DNA of 64,000 bases from Nocardioides alkalitolerans DSM 16699 (GCF_000426525.1 NZ_KE384533.1:660562-724561); one strand, 5' to 3'; shown: positions 33,162-42,329, numbered from the stretch's first letter. Notes: generated by a model from the sequence alone, not told the origin. Translations and numbers: made by a program.

Positions 33162-33179
33162 CGTCACGGCGACGTGACG
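33162..33179. promoter_or_regulatory. Inverted repeat CGTCAC-N6-GTGACG
   Basis: A perfect 6-bp-arm inverted repeat in the divergent region between the AI-2E permease and fadA, 33-50 bp before the fad -10 box. The regulator is unknown. Confidence 0.4.
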
Positions 33180-33211
33180 GAGGCGACCACCCGCGCTTCG
33201 TTACCGACGGG

Positions 33212-33248
33212 TAGGCTCGCTCTAGCGACGCTGACAGTAATGGTGTCA
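33212..33248 (+). promoter_or_regulatory. fadAB promoter and TGACA-N7-TGTCA operator
   Basis: A TAGGCT -10 box (33212-33217) predicts a start near 33224. Just downstream, TGACA (33232-33236) and TGTCA (33244-33248) form an inverted repeat with a 7-bp spacer, the same design as at 21814-21830. A leader of about 108 nt with AAGGA leads to the ATG at 33332. Confidence 0.6.
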
Positions 33249-33331
33249 CAATGAGTGGCGGAGCTGCCGGACCCGAGCGCGCTCCGGCACGCACCACCCC
33301 CGACGAACCATCGAGGCAGGCAAGGACCGAC

Positions 33332-34543
33332 ATGGCAGAAGCATTCGTGTACGACCACGTTCGTACGCCGCGTGGCAAGGGCAAGAAGAACGGCTCCCTC
33401 CACGAGGTGAAGCCCATCGACCTGGTCGTCGGGCTGATCGACGAGACCCGCAAGCGCAACCCCGACCTCGACCCGGCGATCGTCGACGACGTCGTGCTCG
33501 GCGTCGTCTCGCCCGTCGGTGACCAGGGCGGCGACATCGCGAAGACCGCGGCGCTGAAGGCCGGGCTGCCCGAGACCGTGGCGGGCGTGCAGCTCAACCG
33601 CTTCTGCGCGTCGGGCCTCGAGGCGGTCAACCAGGCCGCCTCGCGCATCCGCGGCGGCTTCGAGGACCTGATCCTCGCCGGTGGCGTCGAGTCGATGAGC
33701 CGGGTGCCGATGGCGTCCGACGGCGGCTCGTGGGCCATGGACCCCGCCACCGCGCTCACCACCAACTTCGTGCCCCAGGGCATCGGCGCCGACCTCATCG
33801 CGACCGTCGAGGGCTGGAGCCGCGAGGACGTCGACGCCTACGCCGCCGAGTCCAACGCCCGTGCGGCGAAGGCGCGGGAGGCCGGCTACTTCAAGAACTC
33901 GGTCATCCCCGTCGTCGACGACAACGGCCTCGTGGTGCTCGACCACGACGAGTTCATCCGCCCCGGCACCACGGTGGAGAGCCTCGCGGGCCTCAAGCCG
34001 TCGTTCGCCGACATCGGCAAGGGCGCGGGCTTCGACGACGTCGCGCTCGAGAAGTACCACTGGCTCGACCGCATCAACCACGTGCACCACGCCGGCAACA
34101 GCTCGGGCATCGTCGACGGTGCCGCGCTGATGGCCATCGGCTCGGAGGAGGCGGGCAAGCGCGCCGGCCTCACCCCCCGCGCCCGCATCGTGTCGGCCGC
34201 CGTCTCCGGCGCCGACCCGGTCATCATGCTCACCGGGCCCGCCCCGGCGGCGCGCAAGGCGCTCGCCAAGGCGAACCTGACGGTCGACGACATCGACCTC
34301 TTCGAGATCAACGAGGCGTTCGCCGCCGTCGCGATGCGCTTCATGCGCGACATGGGCATCAGCCACGACATCACCAACGTCAACGGCGGCGCGATCGCCA
34401 TGGGCCACCCGCTCGGCGCCACCGGCGCGATGATCCTCGGCACGCTGATCGACGAGCTGGAGCGCCGCGAGCTCAAGCGCGGCCTCGCCACGCTCTGCGT
34501 CGGCGGCGGCATGGGCATCGCCACCATCGTCGAGCTCGTCTGA
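33332..34543 (+). CDS. fadA: Acetyl-CoA C-acyltransferase (3-ketoacyl-CoA thiolase)
   Basis: A 403-residue classical degradative thiolase. The active-site Cys is C92 ([12 protein letters not shown]), the His is H359 ([14 protein letters not shown]), and the second Cys is C389 (LCVGGGMG); NEAFAAV is also present, so all four catalytic elements are intact. It performs the last step of beta-oxidation. An in-frame ATG at 33251 would add 27 residues and lies inside the leader downstream of the operator; ATG 33332 has AAGGA upstream and the correct family start ([13 protein letters not shown]). fadB follows after 44 bp. Confidence 0.94.
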   Translation: MAEAFVYDHVRTPRGKGKKNGSLHEVKPIDLVVGLIDETRKRNPDLDPAIVDDVVLGVVSPVGDQGGDIAKTAALKAGLPETVAGVQLNRFCASGLEAVNQAASRIRGGFEDLILAGGVESMSRVPMASDGGSWAMDPATALTTNFVPQGIGADLIATVEGWSREDVDAYAAESNARAAKAREAGYFKNSVIPVVDDNGLVVLDHDEFIRPGTTVESLAGLKPSFADIGKGAGFDDVALEKYHWLDRINHVHHAGNSSGIVDGAALMAIGSEEAGKRAGLTPRARIVSAAVSGADPVIMLTGPAPAARKALAKANLTVDDIDLFEINEAFAAVAMRFMRDMGISHDITNVNGGAIAMGHPLGATGAMILGTLIDELERRELKRGLATLCVGGGMGIATIVELV

Positions 34544-34587
34544 GCCCCGTCGTCGTACCCGAGACCGAAGGATCGAGAGAGAAGCTG

Positions 34588-36786
34588 ATGACCGAGCAGA
34601 CCGCTGTTCGTTACGACAAGGACGCCGACGGGATCGTCACCCTGACGCTCGACGACCCGAACCAGAGCGCCAACACCATGAACGACCTCTACCGCAGCTC
34701 GATGGCAGCGGCGGTGGAGAAGCTGTACGCCGAGCCCGAGGGCTCCGTGAAGGGCGTCATCATCGCCAGCGCGAAGAAGACCTTCTTCGCGGGCGGCGAC
34801 CTCAAGTCGATGGTGAAGGCCGGCCCCGACGACGCGGCCGACGTGTTCGCGATGGCGGAGGACGTCAAGGCCCCGCTCCGCAAGCTCGAGCTCTACCCCG
34901 CCCCCGTCGTCGCCGCGATCAACGGCGCGGCGCTCGGCGGCGGCCTGGAGATCGCGCTGGCCGCGAACCACCGCATCGCGTGGAGCTCGCCCAAGGTGCA
35001 GATCGGCCTCCCCGAGGTGCAGCTCGGCCTCCTGCCCGGTGGTGGCGGCGTCACCCGCGTCGTCCGCATGCTCGGCCTGCAGTCCGCGCTGATGGACGTC
35101 ATCCTCCAGGCCACGCGCTTCAAGCCGGCGCAGGCCAAGGAGAAGGGCCTCGTCGACGAGCTGGTCGACGACCTCGACGGCCTGGTCCCGGCCGCGAAGG
35201 CCTGGCTCGCGTCGGTCGCCGAGACCCCCGAGGCCGCGCAGCAGCCGTGGGACCGTCCCGGCTACCGCATGCCCGGCGGCACCCCGTCGACCCCGAAGCT
35301 CGCGCAGTTCCTGCCGGCCTTCCCGGCGCTCCTGCGCCAGCAGATCAAGGGTGCGCCCTACCTCGCTCCCCGCGCCGCGCTCTCCGCCGCGGTCGAGGGC
35401 GCGCAGGTCGACGTCGACACGGCGTCGCGCATCGAGTCGCGCTACCTGACGAAGCTGATCGTCGGGCAGCAGAGCAAGAACATGATCCAGGCGTTCTTCT
35501 TCGACCTGCAGGCCATCAACGCGGGCTCGCTGCGCCCCGACGGCCACGACAAGTTCACGGGCACGAAGGTCGCCGTGCTCGGCGCCGGCATGATGGGCGC
35601 GGGCATCGCCTACGTCTTCGCCAAGTCGGGCGCGCAGGTCGTGCTGAAGGACGTCTCGGTCGAGAACGCCGAGAAGGGCAAGGCCTACAGCGCGAAGATC
35701 CTCGACAAGGCCGTGGCCAAGGGCCGCGAGACCGAGGAGGGCAAGGCCGAGTTCCTCTCGCGCATCACCGCGACCGCCGACCCGGCCGACCTCGCCGGCG
35801 TCGACGTCGTCGTCGAGGCCGTCTTCGAGGACCCGTCGCTGAAGCACAAGGTGTTCGCCGAGATCGCGGAGCACGTCAACCCGGACGCGCTGCTGTGCTC
35901 GAACACCTCGACGCTCCCGATCACCGAGCTGGCGGAGGGCGTCGACCGTCCGACCGACTTCATCGGGCTGCACTTCTTCAGCCCCGTCGACAAGATGCCG
36001 CTGGTGGAGATCATCCGCGGCGAGAAGACGTCCGACGCGGCGCTCGCCAAGGCCTACGACCTGGTGCAGCAGATCAAGAAGACGCCGATCGTCGTCAACG
36101 ACAGCCGCGGCTTCTACACCTCGCGCGTCATCGGCTTCATGGTGAACGAGGGTCTGCAGCTGCTCGCCGAGGGCGTGCACCCGCGCAGCCTCGAGCGCGC
36201 CGTCACGCTGGCGGGCTACCCCGTCGGCACGCTCCAGCTGAGCGACGAGCTCAACATGGAGCTGATGGCCAAGATCGCCAAGGCCACGCAGGACGCGGCC
36301 GACCGCGACGGCGTCGACTACGTGCCCCACCCGGGCCTGAAGGTCGTCGAGAAGATGATCGAGATCGGTCGCCCGTCGCGCCTCAAGGGCGCCGGGTTCT
36401 ACGAGTACGACGAGGCCGGCAAGCGCCAGGGTCTCTGGTCGGGCCTGGCCGAGCTCTACCCGGTCGCCGACGAGCAGATCCCGTTCGTCGACGTCCAGGA
36501 GCGCGTGCTGTTCCTCGAGGCGCTCGAGACGGCCAAGACGTTCGAGGAGGGCGTCGTCACCTCGGCGGCCGCCGCGAACATCGGCTCGATCATGGGCATC
36601 GGCTTCCCGCCCCACACCGGCGGTGCCGCGCAGTTCATGACCGGCTACGAGGCCGCGGACGGCGAGATCGGTCTCGCCGCCTTCGTGAAGCGCTCCGACG
36701 AGCTGGCCGAGAAGTACGGCGACCGCTTCCGGCCGTCGGACCACCTCCGCAAGATGGCGGCCAACGGGGAGTCCTTCCCGGCCTGA
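34588..36786 (+). CDS. fadB: Fatty acid oxidation complex, alpha subunit
   Basis: A 732-residue multifunctional enzyme. Residues 1 to about 200 are enoyl-CoA hydratase ([20 protein letters not shown] oxyanion hole; [15 protein letters not shown] with the catalytic Glu). From about 325 comes 3-hydroxyacyl-CoA dehydrogenase with the NAD loop [17 protein letters not shown] (near 332), [31 protein letters not shown] with the catalytic His, and two C-terminal helical repeats. It hydrates enoyl-CoA and oxidises 3-hydroxyacyl-CoA, and forms the trifunctional complex with FadA. ATG 34588. A terminator-like hairpin follows. Confidence 0.95.
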   Translation: MTEQTAVRYDKDADGIVTLTLDDPNQSANTMNDLYRSSMAAAVEKLYAEPEGSVKGVIIASAKKTFFAGGDLKSMVKAGPDDAADVFAMAEDVKAPLRKLELYPAPVVAAINGAALGGGLEIALAANHRIAWSSPKVQIGLPEVQLGLLPGGGGVTRVVRMLGLQSALMDVILQATRFKPAQAKEKGLVDELVDDLDGLVPAAKAWLASVAETPEAAQQPWDRPGYRMPGGTPSTPKLAQFLPAFPALLRQQIKGAPYLAPRAALSAAVEGAQVDVDTASRIESRYLTKLIVGQQSKNMIQAFFFDLQAINAGSLRPDGHDKFTGTKVAVLGAGMMGAGIAYVFAKSGAQVVLKDVSVENAEKGKAYSAKILDKAVAKGRETEEGKAEFLSRITATADPADLAGVDVVVEAVFEDPSLKHKVFAEIAEHVNPDALLCSNTSTLPITELAEGVDRPTDFIGLHFFSPVDKMPLVEIIRGEKTSDAALAKAYDLVQQIKKTPIVVNDSRGFYTSRVIGFMVNEGLQLLAEGVHPRSLERAVTLAGYPVGTLQLSDELNMELMAKIAKATQDAADRDGVDYVPHPGLKVVEKMIEIGRPSRLKGAGFYEYDEAGKRQGLWSGLAELYPVADEQIPFVDVQERVLFLEALETAKTFEEGVVTSAAAANIGSIMGIGFPPHTGGAAQFMTGYEAADGEIGLAAFVKRSDELAEKYGDRFRPSDHLRKMAANGESFPA

Positions 36787-36810
36787 CCCGGCCCCACCCG
36801 CACCACCGCC

Positions 36811-36842
36811 GAGCCGGCGCGCCCTCCGGGGCGCGTCGGCTC
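36811..36842. terminator. Terminator-like hairpin after fadB
   Basis: GAGCCG-GCGCGCC pairs with GGGCGCG-CGGCTC around CTCC, with small mismatches. It lies between fadB and the convergent small membrane gene and could serve both. Confidence 0.6.
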
Positions 36843-36855
36843 GACGCGTTCGGGC

Positions 36856-37338
36856 TCAGCCCAGGGCGGGGTCGGTGTCCTCGCGGCGGTGGCGCCCGGC
36901 CCGTCCGGGGACGATGCCGGTGGGCCCGTCGGGCGTCGCCGGCAGCTTCACCGGGAGGTGACCGGAGGCCACGTCCGCGGCGAGGGCGGCCACCCGCGCG
37001 CCCGAGGCGCGCCAGCCGACGACGCGCTCGACGTACGCGGCGCGGTGCTGGTGCACCACCTCCACGGTCCAGGGGCGTCGGGCGAGCACCCGGACGACCA
37101 CGAGCAGCGGCAGGAGCAGGACGAGCAGGAGCAGCTCGAGCAGCAGCGCGCCGACGACGAGGACCAGCGGCAGCACGACGAGGCAGAGCGCCAGTCCGAC
37201 GACGAGGCCGGCGAGGTCGTCCCCGAGGTCGAGCCCCGCGCCGTCGTCGGGCTCGTAGCCGACGCGCCGACGGGGGCGCCACGGCAGCAGCCGGCGCCGT
37301 ACGGTCAGCTCGCGGCCGAGGGGATCTGTCACCTGCAC
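36856..37338 (-). CDS. Small membrane protein of the Asp23 island
   Basis: A 160-residue protein I cannot name. It has a basic N-terminus (RRRLLPWRPRRR), a long hydrophobic hairpin (about 45-92, two helices made almost entirely of Leu and Val), and a hydrophilic C-terminal part (RPWTVEVVHQHRAAYVERVVGWRASGARVAALA). By position it could be the membrane anchor of the neighbouring Asp23 proteins, as AmaP is in firmicutes, but no sequence similarity to AmaP is evident. GTG 37338 follows a CACACT box by 6 nt; GTG 37332 is an alternative. Confidence 0.62.
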   Translation of the reverse strand: MQVTDPLGRELTVRRRLLPWRPRRRVGYEPDDGAGLDLGDDLAGLVVGLALCLVVLPLVLVVGALLLELLLLVLLLPLLVVVRVLARRPWTVEVVHQHRAAYVERVVGWRASGARVAALAADVASGHLPVKLPATPDGPTGIVPGRAGRHRREDTDPALG

Positions 37339-37403
37339 CGCGCCAGTGTGCGGTTCCGGGCGCCCCGACGTCCCGAGAACCCGACGAACCGGAGGCCGCG
37401 CTC

Positions 37404-37934
37404 TCAGCCCAGGGCGGGGTCGCCGACGGTGACGTCGACGACCTCGACGTCGACCCGGCGGGGCACGGGGGAGGGGCCGAGCAGGTCGTCGAGCAGGAGG
37501 AGGAGCGCGGCGCGCAGCTCGGCCGCGTGGCGGAGCACGGGCACGCCGTAGCGCGCAGCGACCCGCACGGTGAGGTCGACGCGACCCGTGGCGTCGTCGA
37601 CGGTGACCCGCACGGCGTCGGGGGCCAGGTGGGGCGTGGTGGCGACCTGGCGCACGGCCGAACGCAGCACGCGGTCGGCGACGCGCACCTGCGACCCCTG
37701 CGCGTCGTGGACGGCGGCGCCGTCGGGCGTGCGCACGAGGAGCTCGCGGCCGCCGCGGGCCAACGTGGCGACGCGGCCCATCACGGTCGCGGTGAGGTCG
37801 CTGGTGCCCACTGGTGCGGGCGTCGGGTCGGCGCGGAGGGCACGGGTGGCCCGGGCGAGCGCCGCACCGGGGCGGTCGTCGGCGGTCGGGAGGTCGGGGA
37901 GGCGGGCGGTGCGGGGGTCGTCGTCACGCGTCAT
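37404..37934 (-). CDS. Asp23/Gls24-like envelope stress protein
   Basis: A 176-residue protein. After a disordered N-terminus (1-45) it shows the Asp23/Gls24 alternation of strands and helices: VRVADRVLRSAVRQVA, VRVTVDDATGRVDLTVRVAARYGVPV, LRHAAELRAALLLLLDDLLG and VDVEVVDVTVG. Asp23 proteins form abundant membrane-associated networks in envelope and alkaline stress. Two ATGs are close together; ATG 37934 is preferred because AAGGAG is 9 nt upstream of it, whereas the ATG at 37943 abuts the AAGGAG. It is divergent from the main Asp23 gene. Confidence 0.7.
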   Translation of the reverse strand: MTRDDDPRTARLPDLPTADDRPGAALARATRALRADPTPAPVGTSDLTATVMGRVATLARGGRELLVRTPDGAAVHDAQGSQVRVADRVLRSAVRQVATTPHLAPDAVRVTVDDATGRVDLTVRVAARYGVPVLRHAAELRAALLLLLDDLLGPSPVPRRVDVEVVDVTVGDPALG

Positions 37935-38079
37935 CGGTCCCATCTCCTTCCCAACGTCGTCGCGCCGTACAGGTCACAGGTGCCGGCGTCGCGTCAGGAG
38001 GACCGACCGCCCCTCGGACACGGCCGAGGCTACGCCACCGCGCGCGGGCGCAGCCCGCTGCCGACCGGTCGTCCGTACA

Positions 38080-38094
38080 CGTCGTCCGACGACG
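38080..38094. promoter_or_regulatory. Palindrome CGTCGTC-C-GACGACG
   Basis: A perfect palindrome with 7-bp arms in the divergent region between two Asp23-type genes, about 100 bp before the TTG start at 38192. Possible operator for both directions. Confidence 0.4.
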
Positions 38095-38191
38095 TGGCGC
38101 GTGTCACACCGCTGGAGCGTGACGATCGGCCGAGCTCGTCCGACCAACCATCGTCCGAAGAACCACGCAGCCCCCACGAAGGAGTGGCACC

Positions 38192-38638
38192 TTGTCCGAG
38201 AAGCCCACCACCGCCGGCACCACCGTCGCGAAGGCAGCCCCGAGCGCGCTCGCCACCGACCAGGGCCGCACCTCCATCTCCGACACCGTGGTCTCGAAGA
38301 TCGCTGGCATCGCCACGCGCGAGGTCTCCGGTGTCCACAACCTCGGCGGCGGCGCCACCCGCGCGGTCGGCGCTCTCCGCGAGCGCATCCCGGGCTCGCG
38401 CACCAACCACTCCCAGGGCATCTCGGTCGAGGTCGGCGAGCGCCAGGCCGCGATCGACATCGACATCGTGTCCGAGTACGGCGTCGCGATCGCCGACCTC
38501 GCTGCCGGCATCCGCCAGAACGTGGTGAACGCCGTCGAGCGCATGACCGCGCTCGAGGTCACCGAGGTCAACATCGTCGTGCACGACGTGCACCTCGAGG
38601 ACGAGGACTCGGAGCCCGCCGAGTCCCGGGTCGAGTGA
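38192..38638 (+). CDS. Asp23/Gls24 family envelope stress response protein
   Basis: A 148-residue Asp23 protein. The core begins GRTSISDTVVSKIAGIATREVSGVHNLGGG, continues GISVEVGERQAAIDIDIVSEYGVAI and ends in NAVERMTALEVTEVNIVVHDVHL, all typical for the family. It starts at an uncommon TTG (38192), supported by AAGGAG 8 nt upstream and the absence of another start before the core. Its stop overlaps the start of the next gene (GTGA). It heads a three-gene plus-strand operon. Confidence 0.92.
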   Translation: MSEKPTTAGTTVAKAAPSALATDQGRTSISDTVVSKIAGIATREVSGVHNLGGGATRAVGALRERIPGSRTNHSQGISVEVGERQAAIDIDIVSEYGVAIADLAAGIRQNVVNAVERMTALEVTEVNIVVHDVHLEDEDSEPAESRVE

Positions 38639-38976
38639 CGACCCCGGAACCGGACCGTCCGTACGCCGACCTGGTCACGGTCGTCGCTGACGCCGTGCGT
38701 GCCGTCCCCGAGGTCGACGACCTCCACGGCGGCTCGCTCGGCGAGGTGGCCACGTTGCTCCCCGGGGACCGTGTCCCCGGCCTGCGACTGCGGGACGACG
38801 CCTGGGAGGTCCACGTAACGCTCACCTGGGGTGCCCACGTCGCGACCGCGGCCGCGGCCGTGCGGGCCGCACTGGCCGAGCTGGCCGGCGACAAGCCCGT
38901 GCACGTCGTCGTCGAGGACTTCGGCACGCCTGCGGTCGTCCGCCCGGTCCACGCCCCGCCGGCCCGGCCGTTCTGA
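38635..38976 (+). CDS. Small Asp23-associated protein
   Basis: A 113-residue protein whose strand-helix pattern (YADLVTVVADAVRAVPEVDDLHGG, WEVHVTLTWGAHVATAAAAVRAALAELA, VHVVVEDF) is like a shortened Asp23 domain; actinobacterial Asp23 operons usually carry such a small partner. No function is known. GTG 38635 overlaps the Asp23 stop, and its TGA shares one base with the next ATG. Confidence 0.65.
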   Translation: MTTPEPDRPYADLVTVVADAVRAVPEVDDLHGGSLGEVATLLPGDRVPGLRLRDDAWEVHVTLTWGAHVATAAAAVRAALAELAGDKPVHVVVEDFGTPAVVRPVHAPPARPF

Positions 38977-39290
38977 TGGAGGACCGGGCGGCCTACCTCC
39001 GGGAGCGGCGTGCGCTCGTGCGCACGCACCACCCGGACGTCGGAGGCGACCCGGCCGAGCTGCAGCGGCGGCTCGCCCTGCTCGACGCTCGGTACGGCGT
39101 CGGCCCGGCCCCGGCCGCGGAGCAGCAGCAGTTCACGGTGGTCCCGACCGGCCCGGTCGGTCGGCTCCGCCGCCGCGCGCGCCGTGCGCGCCGAGCGGTG
39201 CGGGCCCGCATCCCGCGGGGTGTGCCCGGCTCGCGACGCTACGTGCGGGTCGACCGCGCGGGCGGGGAGGACCGGAGCGACCGGTCCTGA
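38976..39290 (+). CDS. Small protein with a J-domain-like HPD motif
   Basis: A 104-residue basic protein. Residues 4-40 (LRERRALVRTHHPDVGGDPAELQRRLALLDARYG) carry H19-P20-D21 at the end of one helix followed by another helix, as in the second half of DnaJ J-domains, which stimulate Hsp70; the N-terminal helix I of a full J-domain is missing. The C-terminus is rich in Arg (VGRLRRRARRARRAVRARIPRG). ATG 38976 overlaps the previous stop by one base. It is the last gene of the Asp23 operon. Confidence 0.6.
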   Translation: MEDRAAYLRERRALVRTHHPDVGGDPAELQRRLALLDARYGVGPAPAAEQQQFTVVPTGPVGRLRRRARRARRAVRARIPRGVPGSRRYVRVDRAGGEDRSDRS

Positions 39291-39337
39291 GCCGGTCGGC
39301 CACCGACGGAGCGACCACGGACTTTCCCGAACGAGGG

Positions 39338-39363
39338 GTGCATGGCCGACATCCGTTGGGTAC
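39338..39363 (+). promoter_or_regulatory. Possible stress-sigma (SigB-like) promoter for csbD
   Basis: GTGC-N16-GGGTAC resembles the actinobacterial general-stress consensus GTTT-N14-16-GGGTAT in half of its -35 and five of six -10 positions. It lies about 95 bp before the CsbD start. Weak evidence. Confidence 0.3.
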
Positions 39364-39456
39364 CGCACCGCCACGGCCGCACGGGTCGCGCACGCGCCGC
39401 GTGTGGCACCACGCACCATCCCGAGAAATATCCGCTCTACCGAGAAGGAGAAACCC

Positions 39457-39630
39457 ATGGGACTCGCAGACAAGGCGAAGAACACCGCTGAGGACCTGGT
39501 CGGCAAGGCCAAGGAGGCCGTCGGCGACGCCAAGAACGACGACAAGCTCAAGGCCGAGGGCCAGGCGGACCAGAAGAAGTCGTCCGCCAAGCAGGCCGGC
39601 GAGAACGTCAAGGACGTCTTCAAGGGCTGA
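39457..39630 (+). CDS. CsbD family stress protein
   Basis: A 57-residue, very hydrophilic, Lys/Ala-rich protein (MGLADKAKNTAEDLVGKAKE, with repeated KAK and DAKNDDK segments) typical of CsbD, a general-stress protein of unknown biochemical function with amphipathic helices. ATG 39457 has a strong AAGGAG. It is single, behind a possible stress promoter and before a strong terminator, and belongs to the same stress neighbourhood as the Asp23 genes. Confidence 0.9.
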   Translation: MGLADKAKNTAEDLVGKAKEAVGDAKNDDKLKAEGQADQKKSSAKQAGENVKDVFKG

Positions 39631-39664
39631 TCGCCCCGCTTCTTTCCCCGGCCTCCGGGGACGA

Positions 39665-39704
39665 GGGGAGCGTGCCAGGCTGTACGAGGCCCGGCACGCT
39701 CCCC
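39665..39704 (+). terminator. Rho-independent-type terminator after csbD
   Basis: A 12-bp perfect stem, GGGGAGCGTGCC (39665-39676) with GGCACGCTCCCC (39693-39704), 16-nt loop, followed by TTCTTC. Confidence 0.85.
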
Positions 39705-39797
39705 TTCTTCATGTCCGGCCACGGCCGTCCCCATCCGGTGGGCGGGCGGCACCGAACCACGCCACGGACGTCCACCGAGCACCGCAGGAGCGTGCAC

Positions 39798-40289
<492 letters not shown>

Positions 40290-40299
40290 TCTTCCGGTC

Positions 40300-40324
40300 G
40301 CCCGGCCCGGTGGTCGGGCCGGGC
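40300..40324. terminator. Bidirectional terminator-like hairpin
   Basis: GCCCGGCCCG (40300-40309) pairs perfectly with CGGGCCGGGC (40315-40324) around a 5-nt loop, between the convergent peroxidase and GH6 genes. Confidence 0.7.
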
Positions 40325-40338
40325 CGTCGGGAGGTCGC

Positions 40339-41412
40339 TCAGGCCTTGCCGAGCAGCCGCTTGGCCCCGAGGGCCCACCACTGGCCGGCAGCGGGTCCGC
40401 CGCCGCAGCGTCCGTCGGACTCGCCGGGCCGCTTCACCCACGCGACGAAGTCCAGCCCCCGGGAGTTGAGGATCCGCGGTGCGGCCCCGACGCGGGCGCT
40501 GGCCGGGTTGCACACCGAGCCGTCGGCCGCCGGGCCCGCCCCGTTGCGCGAGGTGTCGACGAGGTAGCGCTTGTCGCGCAGGCCGAGCTGGCCGAGGGCG
40601 GTGACGACCTGCTGGCCGTAGGCGATCTCGGCGTCGGTGCGGCGGAAGTTGCTGACGTTGGTGGCGAAGCCACGGGCCCACTGCACGCCGGCCTGCTCGA
40701 GGCGGGTCGCCATCTCGGTGGCGGACCTCCAGTTCGAGTGGCCCGCGTCGACGTAGACCCAGGTGCCGTACCGCGCGAGCGTGTAGGTCGCGTAGCGGAG
40801 CAGCCCGATCCACTGCTCCTGGCCGGCGCAGCTGCCGAGCAGCCCGAGGGCGTCCGGCTCCAGCACGGCCACGGCGCCCTTGCCCCGCAGGCCGAGCGCG
40901 ATCTGCTCGATCCACAGCCGGTAGGTGCGTGCGTCGAGGCCGCCCCCGGAGTGGCTGCCGCAGTCCCGACCAGGCAGCGCGTAGATGGTGACGAGGGGGG
41001 TCGCGCCCTTCGACACGGCGTACGTGCCCCACGACGAGGCGGCGGCCTGGGCCTTGTCGACGGCGAGGGACTCGGTGTACCAGCGGGCCTGCGGACGGTT
41101 GGCGATGGTGCGGAACGTCGCGTCGGTGCGGGCCGCCGCCATCGCCCGGCTCGACGGGTCGACCGCGAACGGGCGCCGCAGCCGGATGTCGAGGGGCGCC
41201 GCGGCCGCCGCGGTCGTCGTGGCCGCGGGTGCCGTCACGGGGGCGAGACCGGCCGGCAGGGCGCCGGGCGCCTCGGCGGTCACCGCGGCCGGTGCGACCG
41301 CAGGTGCCGTCGCCGGGCTCGCTGCCGGGGTGAGCAGGGGGAGGGCGAGGGCCAGGCCGACGGCCGCGGCGAGGGTGCGCAGGCGTACGACGCCGGGCGG
41401 TCGGGTTCTCAC
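40339..41412 (-). CDS. Secreted glycoside hydrolase family 6 (endoglucanase/cellobiohydrolase-like)
   Basis: A 357-residue GH6 enzyme that would hydrolyse beta-1,4-glucan with inversion. An N-terminal signal peptide (about 1-35, LAAAVGLALALPLLTPAASP) is followed by an Ala/Pro/Thr linker and the catalytic barrel (about 75-357). Motifs are TIYALPGRDCGSHSGGG, AVLEPDALG with the catalytic acid region, YVDAGHSNW, DTSRNG and WVKRPGESDGRCGGG. No cellulose-binding module is present. Of two close GTG codons, the second (41412) lies 6 nt after a TAGTCT box and is preferred (leaderless). Target could be plant or bacterial cellulose or another glucan. Confidence 0.9.
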   Translation of the reverse strand: MRTRPPGVVRLRTLAAAVGLALALPLLTPAASPATAPAVAPAAVTAEAPGALPAGLAPVTAPAATTTAAAAAPLDIRLRRPFAVDPSSRAMAAARTDATFRTIANRPQARWYTESLAVDKAQAAASSWGTYAVSKGATPLVTIYALPGRDCGSHSGGGLDARTYRLWIEQIALGLRGKGAVAVLEPDALGLLGSCAGQEQWIGLLRYATYTLARYGTWVYVDAGHSNWRSATEMATRLEQAGVQWARGFATNVSNFRRTDAEIAYGQQVVTALGQLGLRDKRYLVDTSRNGAGPAADGSVCNPASARVGAAPRILNSRGLDFVAWVKRPGESDGRCGGGPAAGQWWALGAKRLLGKA

Positions 41413-41418
41413 TTCCAC

Positions 41419-41424
41419 AGACTA
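41419..41424 (-). promoter_or_regulatory. Putative -10 box (TAGTCT) for the GH6 gene
   Basis: TAGTCT on the minus strand, 6 nt before GTG 41412 and directly abutting GTG 41418, which makes the inner GTG the more likely leaderless start. Confidence 0.5.
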
Positions 41425-41535
41425 GGGAGCGCAGCAGGTCCGCGTGACCGAACGAGGTCGCATTGCCGAGACCTTGAGCGCGAACGGCGGTGATGAAGAA
41501 ATAGCTTGGGAGATGAGGACTGTCGGCGTACGATC

Positions 41536-41571
41536 GCGATATATCGCCGACCGATCGGCGACTGATCGCCG
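41536..41571. promoter_or_regulatory. Array of three overlapping palindromes upstream of padR-2
   Basis: GCGATATATCGC (41536-41547, perfect), CGCCGA-CCGA-TCGGCG (41545-41560) and CGGCGA-CTGA-TCGCCG (41556-41571) overlap by 3 and 5 bp. They lie 27-62 bp before the PadR start and are likely autoregulatory operators. The local AT-rich ATATAT core may hold the promoter. Confidence 0.6.
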
Positions 41572-41597
41572 ATCACCCCACTCGGAGGAGAACCACC

Positions 41598-42329
41598 GTG
41601 AGGCACACCCACTGGAACAGCTGGGACGACGACGACGCGCGTCCCGACCACGACACGGGCGACGACGACCGTCGACCCCCGCAGCGACCCGGCCGGCCGG
41701 GCTTCGGCGGCGACTTCGGCGGCGGCTTCGGCCGTGGCTTCGGCGGCCCCGGGTTCGGTGGCCCCGGCTTCGGCGGCGGTCGCGGCCGTCGTCAGCAGCC
41801 CGGGCCTCCGCCCTGGGTCGCCGGCCTGCTCGGCTTCGCCCCGCCCGAGCCCCACCGTCGCGGCGGTGGCGGTGGCGGGCCGAAGGTACGACGCGGCGAC
41901 GTCCGCTCGGCGATCCTCGACGTGCTGGCCGGGGAGCCCCGCAACGGCTACCAGGTCATCAACGAGATCGCGGAGCGCTCGCACGGCGAGTGGCGCCCGT
42001 CGCCGGGCTCCGTCTACCCGACGATCCAGCAGCTCGAGGACGAGGGGCTCGTGACCTCCGACGACGAGCGCGGCCGTCGTACGCTCCGGCTCACCGAGGA
42101 GGGGGAGGGCTACGTCGCCGACCACCTCGAGGAGCTGGCCGCCGTCTGGCGCCCGTTCGCGCCGAAGGACGAGGAGCCGCAGGGCACCCTGCCCGAGATC
42201 GGCCAGGTCATGAGCGCGCTGTGGCAGATCGTCTCGACGGGCACCGACGCCCAGCGCCGCGAGGCCCTCGAGGTGCTCACCGACACCCGTCGCCGCCTCT
42301 ACGGCATCCTCGCGGAGGGCGACCGGTGA
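41598..42329 (+). CDS. PadR-family transcriptional regulator with Gly-rich N-terminal extension
   Basis: A 243-residue PadR protein. The winged helix lies at about 95-170 (KVRRGDVRSAILDVLAGEPRNGYQVINEIAE, SPGSVYPTIQQLEDEGLV), followed by a C-terminal dimerisation region. The first ~90 residues are an Asp-rich and then Gly/Phe-rich low-complexity segment (GGFGRGFGGPGFGG repeats), unusual for PadR but found in several actinobacterial members. GTG 41598 has GGAGGAG upstream. The operator array in front suggests autoregulation; the DUF1707 gene overlaps its stop (ATGA) and is probably coregulated. Confidence 0.9.
   Translation: MRHTHWNSWDDDDARPDHDTGDDDRRPPQRPGRPGFGGDFGGGFGRGFGGPGFGGPGFGGGRGRRQQPGPPPWVAGLLGFAPPEPHRRGGGGGGPKVRRGDVRSAILDVLAGEPRNGYQVINEIAERSHGEWRPSPGSVYPTIQQLEDEGLVTSDDERGRRTLRLTEEGEGYVADHLEELAAVWRPFAPKDEEPQGTLPEIGQVMSALWQIVSTGTDAQRREALEVLTDTRRRLYGILAEGDR

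Noticed and set aside
33162-33179. CRP/GlxR site before fadA
   Set aside because: The half-sites are GTCAC...GTGAC, the reverse order of TGTGA...TCACA; kept only as an unassigned inverted repeat.
33251-33331. Longer fadA starting at ATG 33251
   Set aside because: It would add 27 Pro/Arg-rich residues not typical of thiolases and has no ribosome binding site, whereas ATG 33332 has AAGGA.
33886-36744. Antisense open frame of about 950 codons across fadA and fadB
   Set aside because: Shadow of two clear beta-oxidation genes; no start signal or family match.
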